From contig ML978156.1 of NCBI GenBank assembly GCA_010015745.1, forward strand, positions 479,635-543,634: a DNA stretch of 64,000 bases, read 5' to 3'. The position numbers and the translations under genes are program-made. Positions 32,122 through 42,886 of the stretch are shown one piece after another. Numbering within the stretch: position 1 is the first letter of the stretch; the number at the start of each line of letters is the position of its first letter. The notes under the pieces are model-generated. The model saw only the letters and a list, made by a program, of their open reading frames with translations, did not search any database and had not been told where the DNA came from. This DNA comes from Setomelanomma holmii (lineage: Eukaryota > Ascomycota > Dothideomycetes > Pleosporales > Phaeosphaeriaceae).

Positions 32122-34744
32122 GATGGGTTGGCAGTGGTGTTTGGCAAAAGAGGTTCAAGATGATAGATTGAGGAGTTGGGGTCGGGTGGTTCTTGCAATG
32201 TCAAGGAATTTGATTTCTTGACTACGCGTGTCATCAGTATCCTTGATTATTTGCATCGTGTTCCTGGTGTTGCAGTCTTATGGATGAGTCATCCTGGTCG
32301 CATGTTTGCATCCTTCGCAACGCCTGGGGCGGTCAGCGCTAGAAGCCAATTAGGAAGCTATAAAGATTGCGATGCCATTGACAGCGAACATCTAACACCG
32401 AGATCCGGGTGTCGGAACGGACTTAGGTCCTTTCACGTGATGCCTCATTGTGACGTCCAATGTTGCCAAGTAGATTATTGGAATGTGAGGAACCATCGAC
32501 CTGCAGCGCAACATGATAGTACGACCTGAGATGAGTATGAGAGTCTGAAAATAATGACAAGAAAAACGCATGTAGACATAGGCACATACTGCAGAGAAAG
32601 ACAAGGAAATATGAAATGAGTTTCAGTGCCAGAATTTCGTGAGAGGCTCGAAGGGAGGACTAGGAGCAGCTTGTCCTTAGCCGACTACTTTTGCAGTGCT
32701 GCTGCGATGTCAATCTATGCTTGTCAGAACATCCCGCTGTCATGTACCGCAGTCTGCATGAGTCGGGTGGCGAGGGTGTAAGTAACTCTTGTGCCAACAG
32801 TCTGCGCAAGCGCAATTTGCAATGCTGCGCACAACAGCAAAAAAAGCGTGGGTACTGCTTCCGCTGCCCTGCAAAGCAAGTAGGTCTAGGCTTGTGTGTT
32901 AGAGAATTACTGTGGGCTCTGCATGTTAGTCTACAAATTTTACTGTACGCAATCTCCACGGGAGGCTTCCAAGCGAATCATTACAAGTTGACCCAGCACA
33001 CTTGAATTTTAGACTGTTCCAGCAGAGTTCGAATTTTGCAGAATTGAGAGAGTGTGATTGGACATGCAAAGATGAAAACCAGAATGGAGTAATGCAAAAT
33101 TGTGGTCACGCTTGCCGCTGATAACAGACAAGAAAGAAGGTACCGGACCTCAAGGAATGAAGAGCTAAAGCAGAAATGCGGTTGGCTTGTTGCGAGAGGA
33201 CTTAGTTACCAAGAGTAGATGTGTTGGCTATGAGAGCCACTCTCTGCCATGCTGTTGAGTAGGTTAGTAGGTCGCCGATATCTCCCGTCACGCAAGGAAG
33301 TGTCATTGCCATGGCTGAACACTTGCTGTCAGGCAGCCATTGGACGTGGCAGTTGACCGCGGTAGAAGTTGTCGCATTGAGAATGTCGTGCGAGTCGTCA
33401 CAGAGGCTTGCCGTGGCTGAGCTGGCAGGGGCGTGGAAATAACGTTACCATCGTGCACAACTCACCACCAGCAAGTCAAAATGTACAGCAACTCTTGCCA
33501 TTTCACGTGGGGATCCGGCCATCACCGAGAAGTTTCGCCATCAGGTTGTCCACCTTCTTCCATAGTTCTAGCCAGAGGTTACATCGATCGTCATCTGCTG
33601 ATAGCCATGCTTTTCTCTCCCGTCCTGCAGAAATGCAGAGTCACCGAAAATTATGATTCGCGGAGCGTAAAGCGTGCCTGGCCGGGCGAATCCTGGCCGT
33701 TGAGTTGTGCAGAAGTTCGCATGGCGCTCTCCAATCGACGTTGGCGGTGCTGAGGCACTTATGCAGGTCCAATGCGTTGAGACGCGCGGCTCGGTTGTTG
33801 TCTGAGTCTTTAGTGCCGACGGTGTTTGCGTGATCGTCTCTTGTGAGGAGGACTCTCGATGGTGCGAAATAACGCTAGAGCCAAGTCGAGATGAAATCGA
33901 AGCGCGACTCTGGGGTTTCGGTGCCTTATGAGACGGAAGCAGATGATTGGGCCCAAACAAGTCGTTTTCATTTATGAAACGTGGATGATCTCCCTCGGGA
34001 TGCGGGACGGAACTTTGGTGTCACGGTTGGCGCCTTCCCTAACACTCCTAGCACACTCACTAAGCGAACAATACCCCTGGCTAGAAGCCTCCAACCTCAG
34101 CCCAGTCTCGCAACGCTCAGAATCCTGTTCCTGTGTGAACACGACACTAGCAGTCGGCCCCTCTCAATCCACCAACGACTATCGCGCGAAGATCCTTCTC
34201 GTCGTGCATGAAGCTTATCGATACCAGGCAGGTTGTCCTTCAACGTGGCTCCAACAAGTTCGGCCTCCGAGTATGCTTGTGCTGCCCAGTGCGTTGATGA
34301 CAGCGCTGGCGCACGCCAAGTGTGGAAACCTCATTTCCACATCTGCGCGGTATCTGGGATCGAGACTTGGGTAGCGAGAGTCTCGTGCGACTTTTGACCT
34401 GCCATTGGTAGCTCGCAACCGGGCAATTGGGAAAAGTCAATCCAACCTTATTCACACGTGTTGGCGCAGCTGGGCGGTTTCTGCATCTGAAACCGGGGCC
34501 AGAGGGATTTGCCGAAGAAAGAATGACAAGTCAGCGCGGAAGTGGGCCGAAGGCTTTCTGGACGGCGGCGCATGGGGGCTTTTGCGGCGTGCGGCGTGTT
34601 CCTGTCTACACTGGTATAAGTAGACGGCTGCGCCCGAAGATGTGCCCGTCGATTTGCCCCAGATCCCTCATTCACATCGCTTCTGTCGATCCCACGTTCC
34701 TTCGGTATCATTATACCAGTCCACTCATTCCTTAAAAGTCCACC
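32122..34744. other. 2.6-kb gene-poor region
   Basis: The largest stretch without a supported gene. ORFs up to 148 codons exist but show no domain and overlap each other in several frames. The section 32480-33200 looks AT-rich. A TATAAG at about 34615, some 130 bases before the GH128 start codon, is a plausible TATA element. Confidence 0.45.
34615..34623 (+). promoter_or_regulatory. TATA-like element of GH128 gene
   Basis: TATAAGTAG lies about 130 bases upstream of the GH128 start codon. It is followed by a pyrimidine-rich leader with a CCACC just before the ATG. Position and sequence fit a fungal TATA box; not tested. Confidence 0.4.
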
Positions 34745-35659
34745 ATGGTTCAAGCGTCTGCACTCTTTGCCCTTGCGGCCTTCACTGGTTTGATCCAAGC
34801 CACTCCCATGCACCACCGCCGTCATCAGCACGTTCAGGCCCGAGGCGAAGCTGGCAAGCGTGGTCTTGCCTTCCCCAAGCAATTCAATGGTCAAGTTGGA
34901 TCATCTTTCACTCAGGCATTCTCCGGCCACTCCCAGATCACTTGGATGTACGACTGGGAAGCTGTGATTGACGGCACTCCCCTGTCAGGTCTCGAATATG
35001 TTCCTCTCCTTCACAGCAACCAGGACTGGTGCACATCCGGCTGGACACAGAACGTCGCCAACGCACGCTCCAAGTACGATGTCAAATATGTCCTCAGCTT
35101 CAACGAGCCGGATCAGACAGGGTACGTCAACTGATTCCGACACTGCTCTTAGTCATATATCTGACTTCTTCGTAGTGGTGGCGGCTCTGGTATTCCCGTC
35201 GACCAAGCCATCGCTGCCCACAAGCAATACATCCAGCCTCTTGCTGGCTCTGGCTTGAAGATCGGCTCGCCCGCCGTCACCAATGGTGCTGAAGCCGACA
35301 AGGGCATCAACTACCTCAAGCAGTTCATGGCCGGATGCTCCGACTGCCAAATCGACTTCGTCGTTACCCACTACTACGCATGGTCCAACGCCGACGACTT
35401 CAAGAACTATATCACCAAGTTCCACGACACCTTCCAGAAGCCAGTCTGGATCACCGAGTTCGGCGTTAACCCCGGCGAGGGTGACGCCAACGAGTTCTTG
35501 AAGCAGGTTCTTCCCTGGTTGGACCAGACTGAGTGGATCCAGAGGTATGCGTACCACATGACGGCGCCGGATGTTGAGGGCAAGAGCTACCTTGTCAACT
35601 CTGCTGGTAACGGTCTCACTGCTGCTGGTTTGACTTATGCTACATGCCCATCGTCGTAG
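34745..35659 (+). CDS. secreted glycoside hydrolase family 128 (beta-1,3-glucanase, Asl1-like)
   Basis: A secreted glucanase of the Glyco_hydro_cc/GH128 family, which acts on beta-1,3-glucan of fungal or plant-associated walls. Exons 34745-35121 and 35176-35659 flank a 54-nt intron (GTACGT...CGTAG), giving 286 residues. The signal peptide is at about 1-20 (MVQASALFALAAFTGLIQAT). A KR at residues 38-39 fits propeptide removal by kexin. Catalytic motifs are SFNEPDQTG, with the acid/base Glu at about 121, and WITEFGVN, with the nucleophile Glu at about 219. THYYAW and the ending YLVNSAGNGLTAAG are typical of the family. There is no GPI signal or extra binding module. Confidence 0.92.
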
Positions 35660-35915
35660 ATGTTGGCGCGTAGTAACTTTCATCTTTCTTCTGTGAATAT
35701 TTGATGACTCTTATAAACGGCTAGCAAAAAGTCACTATGTCAACTTCATCTTCGACACTCTCTTTAACTATCTTCAATCTGACTGAGACTTTGCTCTAAC
35801 AGTCAAGTCTTCGATAAACATTGTCGTTCCGGTTCATGTCTAATGCCACTCGAGGACTTACACCCAAGCATATGATCCCAATAATATACAATCAACTCGA
35901 CGGTCTTCAATCACA

Positions 35916-37657
35916 TTAACCATTTCCGTCCGCCCTGCTCACCTCCCCGCTCGGCAACTCGTACACAGGACTCCCCACATCTGCTTCGACAACCTCCATA
36001 ACCTGTTCATCCCGCTTCTCACTCTCCGCGCCCTGCAGCTCATGTTTCTCCCCAACAGGCGCATATATTTCCGGCACCATTCTTCCTTCTAAGTCCAAAT
36101 CCGTTCGCGGCGACTTTTCCACGGCCTTCGGCGCCTGATTACCCGGGTCCTTCTTTTCATCCGTCTGTAGAGTCTGCGCCAGCCCGTCCTCCCTCCTAGC
36201 CGCTCTTCTACGTCGATACATCCACCACCCCAACCCAGCAATCATTCCCATCAGCACAAGCACACCAACCGCAATACCCGCAATCGCCCTAGGCGACAGC
36301 TTACTTGACCTCGCCTGTCCAGGTCTTGGCACCAGACTATCAGTCCGATTCTTCGGCTCGACAGTCACAACATCCAGCGGCAGCGGCGGACTCGCAAACA
36401 CAGCTTGGCTAATATTAAACACATCGCGCTCCCAATCCACACTAATATACACCTCCTGCAAGAACGCGCGACCGAGCGTGTACTGCGTGTCATTTGCAGC
36501 GCGGCGTAAGGGGAAGTAATTCGTTTGTGTGCCGAATATGGGATACCGAGCTTGTAAATCAAAAGCTGCGTACGGGATGTTGATAGTGATTGTGTCGCCG
36601 CCAGATGCGGATGTGCCGATTGTGAAGCTTAGTGTTGGAGGTGTGTTTTGTAGGGCGGTGTGCGCGGTGTCGGTGAGGACGTAGCGCTGGGCTGCGTCGA
36701 AGTAGGTGAGGCCGAGGGTGGAGGCGATGGTATCGCAGACTGAGGCGGGGAGCCAGATGTCTTGGACGTTTGTGTTGATTGTTGCGACTATGCCGGTGCT
36801 GAGAAGTGTGGAGGTCGTACGGTTTGGGAAGGTGGATGTGATCTTTTGCAAGCCGACGATGACGTCGAGGGTTGATGGGACGAGGAGGGTTTTGTTGGAG
36901 TGGTGTGTGCGATCGTAGTCACCCAGTATGATGCTACCTGGGACTTTGGTGAAGCCTGGATTTTGTCAGGGTGTGGATGCTCTGATTGAAATCAAGCAGA
37001 ATCGGAACATACGATATGGCGCGCCAGCCTGATACCTAAAACTCAAGCTCGGAATCTTCCCCTCGTCTTTCAACCTCGCCAGAAGCGAATGCGGTTGCTC
37101 AGTCTCGCCAACAATGATCGGGAACATGCTTAATCCAAGCTGGCCCACCCAGAAATCGGCAGTCGCGTACGCTGCAACAGCGAGTTGCTCAACTTTAGTG
37201 TCACTGTTTCCTTGGTTCGATCCCATGCCAAAGCTGTCATAGCCAAAGTATGCGTTACCACTTAGCCCGAGATTAGTTCCTAAGCCCAAGCGATAAATGC
37301 CGAGTTCTTTCCAACTTGACGACACATTCTTCTGGAAGCCTGGACTTGGTCGTGATTGGAATACTTCGACACCGCGTTGCCCTCCGCAGTCAATGATGTT
37401 CATACGCTCTGGCGAGCAGTCCTGGTCGATGGGCACATAGAGTGTTTGTCCATTGAAGCTCGGTAGAACGTGGAAATACTGCGGCGGTGTGCCAACGTGC
37501 GCGTAGAATCTGTCAAGGAATTAATCGTGAGGCTGATGATATGGTTAGATAGAAGCATTAGGCTGAGAAACACTCACGTTGACCAGCTCCCGTCATTCCC
37601 AAGCCACCGTCCCGAATTGGGTACCACCAAAGGCGCAGGTAAACCACCTTGACTCAT
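35916..37657 (-). CDS. membrane-anchored aspartyl-protease-like protein, catalytic Asp missing
   Basis: Exons 37657-37578, 37509-37013 and 36955-35916 (introns 68 and 57 nt) give about 538 residues. The fold is that of a eukaryotic pepsin-like protease with a membrane anchor: NSGRWLGNDGSWST, FYAHVGTPPQYFHVLP, LGLGTNLGLSGNAYFGYDSFG, IPSLSFRYQAG, GSIILGDYDRTHH and YTLGRAFLQEVYISVDWE are family landmarks. The first active-site DTGS is replaced by PSFN (VLPSFNGQTLYVP). The second DTG region reads ATINTNVQDIWLP, with Asn for Asp. Proteolytic activity is therefore unlikely. After the protease-like domain come a Pro/Arg linker and a membrane segment (AIAGIAVGVLVLMGMIAGLGWWMY). A cytosolic tail of about 100 residues with acidic clusters ends the protein. 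The start is uncertain: 37657 lacks a signal peptide, so an upstream exon is likely. Confidence 0.78.
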
Positions 37658-38189
37658 CCTGGCAACAACGGTAGAATTGGGAAAGCATTGGTGAACTGTT
37701 TCCATGTATGGGCCTGCTATCGATATGCACTGCAAGTGGCGTTCAGTGAGGTGTTCAGCTGCCCAGCCTGCTCGCTTGTTGTTACCCAGGTTTGCAACCT
37801 GCAGCATTACTCCCTTTTCCACATCCGGCGATCTGCTCAATTCACCTTGCATACAAGCCGGGAATACTGCAGCCGAATATTACCTTCCGGCCGCATGTAG
37901 TAAAGGACAGCGATACCGGTTCTGTCGCACCAATGGCAATGGTGTTGAGGCATGAGTAAACTTCACACCCACATGAACTGGAGAAGTCGCCATCGCATCC
38001 GCGATGGTGTCGTTCAGCCTGACGGCGGGGTACCTCGAGCTTTCTTAAGAACGATAAAGCGGATGTCGTCGCTGTTCCTGGGGAAGGGGGTGGTGTGTAA
38101 GGTACATAGCTATCTTCCAACAAACTCTCGCTCAAGGCTTGTTCTGTACTTGGACTTGATCCTCTCGCTAGAGGTAATAGTTAGCGATC
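37658..38189. promoter_or_regulatory. divergent upstream region, protease-like / Ser-Thr-Pro-rich protein
   Basis: About 530 bases between divergent genes for two surface proteins. The minus strand may still hide a first exon with the signal peptide of the protease-like gene. No specific sites assigned. Confidence 0.4.
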
Positions 38190-39311
38190 ATGCTCTCGTT
38201 AGGTCCCCATCGAGGGGCAAAATACCTTAGCATCATCTCCCTTGTCGGTACTGCTCTCGCTGGAGGCTACCATCCAGAGCCGTCGACTTCAGCATGTTCC
38301 ACAGGCACTGTGGTTGAGACTTCGACCTCAGTCTTTACCAAAACAGAGACAGCGAGCGCAAGGACAGTCACTCTTACCGTCGGTTATCCAGGCAAACAGT
38401 ACCTTGCCAGAGGATACCCATATGACAATCCCAAGTATAACTGAACCACGCCAGTAGTGTCCACGCCGCCATCACACAAGACACCTACGCCCACCCCTTC
38501 TAGCACTCCGATTTCCGTACTATGTCCGACTGTAACGACCTCCGTTGTATCATCGACTACAATAACTCTCGTGGTAACTCCACTGATTACCGTGACCGCG
38601 CTGTACCCATCGTCTCCGCCAGGACAGGCAACAAGTCCTGCTCCACCGCCTCCTCCACAAAGAGAAAGTACTCTGTTCAGTTCGGTTACGGTGGCGCCGC
38701 AGGTTCCCCAGGTCCCACAATTTCAGTCCAACCTCGTTCCAAGTCCTTTCATCACTTCCGCAGCTCTCGCCACTGCGCTTCCGCTGCAAACTCAGCCTCA
38801 ATTGATTCCGCAGGCTGGGATGTCGCCCACACCCATCGCCCTACCAACCGCACCAGGACCACTTAAGTCGCCTGGTAATCCTCAAGCTCCTCCAATGGTA
38901 CCACCTCCAGTGTTCAGTCCACCTGCAACACAAGCGCCATCTAGTCCACCCCTAGCTGAGCCCATTGTCACGCCGTGAGTAATCTTCTTTCTTAGTGTAG
39001 TGGAAGATACTGACTGAGTTACCCACAGTGGGCCAACACCTGTGCCCAGTCCTGCGCCAGGCGTATCCTCTCCTGCTGCACCTGCGCCTCCAGGTGTTTC
39101 TTCGCCTCCGCCTGTAGCGCCTCCTGCTCCGGGTATATCTACATCTGGAATCGTTCCTCATCCCGGTGAGACTACCGTCAAGGTCCCGCCGTCGAGTACG
39201 GCAAGTGGATCTGCTCTGCCGCAGTTCACTGGCGCTGCTGTTCGGAAGGTTGCCAGCGTTGCGCAGCCTTTCTTTGTTAGTATGGTCGGTCTACTGCTCG
39301 CTTTTGTGTAG
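38190..39311 (+). CDS. Ser/Thr/Pro-rich probable GPI-anchored wall protein, with in-frame TGA
   Basis: The ATG at 38190 opens with a probable signal sequence (LSIISLVGTALAGG near residues 13-26). A Thr/Ser-rich segment follows (STGTVVETSTSVFTKTET). The frame then meets a TGA at 38442-38444. Immediately after, in the same frame, a long Pro/Ser/Thr-rich region continues to 38974. It is spliced over a clear 54-nt intron (38975-39028; GTGAGT...CACAG) to a further Pro-rich exon. The C-terminus, STASGSALPQFTGAAV and then a hydrophobic end (FFVSMVGLLLAFV), is a typical GPI-attachment signal. A 72-nt intron at 38383-38454 with a weak donor GTTATC and acceptor CCAG would remove the TGA and keep the frame. 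Otherwise the gene is interrupted. Function unknown; likely cell-wall structural or adhesive. Confidence 0.6.
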
Positions 39312-39550
39312 TACTACTGTGAGCTTGGAAACGCGGACTGAGGGAAAATCTACTGAACGAACGATAAAGAGAAAGGACAAGAAGGAATGTGTGAATGACA
39401 GCCTCCACGGCATATGATATGACTTAGAAGGGTATTAATCAAATCTGCTCCTTACGCTATATGTAAAAAATGCGCTGTACTTTTCATGAGCTCTAAAGCG
39501 CACTGCTCTGATACGCCGTACGCCTATGCATATGATACAAGTCGCTTCCA

Positions 39551-42500
39551 TCACCCATCAAGAACACCACTCTCTTTCAAACTTCTGAACAGCTCTGGCT
39601 CCAAGAACTTGCTGATCGTGACGTCTTCGGCGAGACCCTTTCTCCTCCTCGTCTTGAGCACAAAGTCACGCGCAAGCTGCTGCGCAGTGGCCGGCTCCAG
39701 TGGTCGCAGCTTGATTTCCTTGTCGAGAGGATCACCAGGGACAATTGACCATCGATCGAACATCAAAGAGAGTGACACTTGACCTTGGGTATGAATGCGG
39801 AGATCTGTCTCGAAACCGAAGGAGTCGATGACAGGGATGAGGCCTCGCACGTTATACAGTGGTGTGCCTGCAATCGGCCCGTCCTGCAATACATGACCAC
39901 GTCTTCGCGCAAGCACGGTGTACAAACTGCTCTTGGTATCGGCGGGACCGATCATACTGCAAGAGTACACCGGCTCCATGAGCCTTGGACTGGCCATCAG
40001 GAAACTAGAGTAACAAGCGCGTCTGCTGGTTGGGATAATTTGACCACCTCCTCGGAAGATTGCTTCAGGAGCTAGCTCCACATCTGTGATGCGGAATTTG
40101 GTGTTGCGAATGGGCTCTTCGCAAAGTGGTCCCTCTCGGGTGGCCCAGCTGAATCCCTGCCGCAGCGTGTCACGAACTGTGCGGAGGGTCTTGCTATCTA
40201 CCTCAGAAGGTAGAGTGTCGTTTTGTAGTAAATTGGGTCCCATATCATCGGGACCGAAAGCCCAGATATTGCGCGATGCGAGCAAGTCATACCCGTAGTT
40301 CTCCTCAAAGAACTTACCGACAACCCTTACAGGGTCTTTGATATTGACTTTTCCGGCCTCAATGTCTTCTGCGATACCTGGATCTAGAGGCTCGGCGATC
40401 ATGGTGAGTTTGTTCTTCTTGTTCGGCGTAAGAGCATAGCACTTGATGGCCGACATTTCTACCACCGTCTCGGCAAACCGTGTCACTGGATCTGACACCT
40501 TAATCTCCATGTCAGCGTATAAGCGCCTTAGGTCGTGAAGCACACAGTCCATGTATAGCTCGCCCGTGCCGAGCACGACGTGCTCGCCTGATTCCTCAAC
40601 TTTAGTCGTGATAAGTGGGTACGACTTGTTGATCTTTCGTAGACCGTCAAGCATCTTTGGAAGCTCGGAAGGATTTATCGGCTCGACAGCTACCTTGAAG
40701 ACAGACTCGAAGAAGTGTCGAATGGGTTGGAAAATGTAGGCATCTTCGTCCTCGGGGAGCTTCGTGGCTACGATAGTGGCAGTCTTGACAATCGAATTGT
40801 CAACGCCACCAAGAAGTACCCAATTACCTGCCGGAACACCACTCACGGGTATGTTGTACCTCGATTCGGCTATCCAAGTGTCAGTTACTGTTGCAACGAC
40901 CATGTCTTCCTCGTCTTCGAGTGTATAGCCTTCGCCAAGCACGCGCACTGATTGTGGTGACTTTGCAACACCGCTCATGACTCTTCCTAAAGCGGTGAAT
41001 GACTTCGCGTCCGTGGCATTGAAAAGCTTCGTAACATGCACCACAAGAGGTCCATCCTGGTCGCATTTCACCATGGCCTCTGCAGTCTTCGAATCCAATG
41101 GTCCAGTATAATGTCTCTGTAGTAAACGCTTCGCGCCTTCTTCGGGTGACGGAATATGTTGTGTGACCATGTCGACGAAACCCATCGAGGGCCCAAAATA
41201 CTGCTGACACACAAGACGCATAAGCTCTTTGGCATCCGTCTTGTACTCTGAAGGCTTCAGCCTGATGCCTAGTGCGTCCAGAGTATCTTTCAAATCGGCA
41301 GAGCTTTCGCTCAATGTATGTGAGTACAACTTGTACACAGGCTCCAGAATCCAGTGGACAAACGAACGCTGTGAGCCTTCTTCTTGCCGCTTTCGGCTGA
41401 ATTTGCGGCTGCCGGGGTTGTAGTAAATGTCGCCCCAGAGGCGCATAGCAAATTTCTCAATGTCCAAGCCCTTCAGAGGCACACCAAATCCTGGTAGCTT
41501 CGAGGGACCGGGGTAGAAGTCGGAATACATCTTGGCGAAGGACTGGATTGTGAAAGACCATCGCATGCTTGTGCATGCGAATGCGACATTGCCCTTCTCG
41601 GGGCTGACTCGTCGGCTGGCTCCCCGTCCTGGAATCGTATCCTCGATTACAGTGTTGACCTGTTCAATGACGTGCTTGATCTTGAAGTACGCATCGCTCG
41701 GTGGCAGCTTTAACTCCAGGATCAAGCGATCCATTTTATTCACGACCAACGTTAAGGGCAAATCCTCCAGAACTGCGTGTTTGATGATTTGTTCCGTGTT
41801 AACCTGAACTCCCTCTACGACGTCAACCACCAAGACCACACCGTCTACCAGACGTAGAGACGCTGCAACCTCATCGGCAAAATTGACGTGCCCGGGTGTG
41901 TCCAAGATATTGAAGAGATGCGACTTCGACTTCGTGTTTTGTAAGATCAAGCTCATGGGCGCAGCCTTGATCGATAGACCTCGTTCGCGCTCGAGGATGT
42001 GCACGTCCGTATATCGCAATTGCTCTTCCTTCATCTTTCCCTTCTTGTAGTCCAGTCGATCTTGAATGTCATGTGTCTCCATTACAAGCATATCCATGAA
42101 AGCAGTCTTTCCGTGGTGCAAGTGTCCAGCAATTGCGATGTTTCGTATTTGGTTGGGAAAGTTCATCAAGTCGGTTAGAAGCTCTCTCGAATGGTGCACA
42201 GGCGGTAAATCAGTCTCTTGTATCGTGAACTTTTTCTGAACCACAGGCGCAATGATGGGCTGCGCTAGCGACTGTGTGTCTTCTTCCTGTACCAGTACTT
42301 CGACATCGGGGCCATAAACATCGGAGGCGGAAGGGTAATATTGCTTGTCCTCGTGCAGTATGACAGCGTTCGATGGCCCATCGTCTACCTCCATGAGCTG
42401 CTGATCATTCGCCTCGGCCTCCTCCTGGTCCTCATCGTCGAGAACATAGGCGTCCGCCGCCTCGCCGGTGCTTTGGACATCGTCGTCGGACTCGGCTTCG

Positions 42501-42587
42501 CCAATGAAGTTGCCGAACCTGGAAAAGTCAGTCGCGTAGTCATCAGTATTGTAGACGTGACACTTACTCGTCATAAAGGTCATCCAT
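39551..42587 (-). CDS. SNU114: U5 snRNP GTPase Snu114 (EFTUD2)
   Basis: Snu114 is the EF-2-like GTPase of the U5 snRNP that helps control Brr2 during spliceosome activation and disassembly. A tiny first exon (42587-42568, 20 nt) is spliced over 49 nt (42519-42567; GTAAGT...CCAG) to one long exon, giving 995 residues. It starts MDDLYDEFGNFIGEAESD. An acidic N-terminal domain precedes the G domain: AGHLHHGKT (about 137-145), DTPGHVNF and NKMDR. EF-2-like domains follow with GTGELYMDCVLHDLRR and PDDMGPNLLQNDTLPSEVD. The end, RRRKGLAEDVTISKFLE, matches the family. It is divergent from ERG10 over 299 bases. Confidence 0.97.
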
Positions 42588-42886
42588 AGTGGCAAGACGC
42601 GTGTAGGCAGCGGCAGAGGGTTTGCGACCGCGAAGCTTCAAGCTATGATCGCAAAAACCTGGCGGCGAAACTGTTCTACCGGATCGCCGAACCAGGCCCA
42701 TGCGTAGGCGGTGAACAACACCTAGCGGGTCACCAATAACATCCCTGTCGCATGCAGGGACAAGCGCCTGCGATGCATGTCCGGTCCCGCTAAGAGTTAA
42801 TAATTCAAAAGGTCGTCTGTTGTTGTTGAGCGCAGCGCTGTCCCTTCACCTTCTCCTCCATTCAAGTCTGATACAAGCTGCTCAAG
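42588..42886. promoter_or_regulatory. 299-bp divergent promoter SNU114 / ERG10
   Basis: The region between the two start codons holds both promoters. A 6-bp inverted repeat (TCCCTG at 42744-42749, CAGGGA at 42757-42762) sits near its middle. A CT-rich stretch lies at about 42840-42870, on the ERG10 side. Sites for specific factors are not assigned. Confidence 0.5.

Noticed and set aside
33928..34374. 148-codon plus-strand ORF
   Set aside because: No recognisable motif and several competing frames; treated as random.
35153..35683. 176-codon minus-strand ORF
   Set aside because: Antisense to exon 2 of the GH128 gene; rich in Val/Gly/Asp as expected from complementing the real codons.
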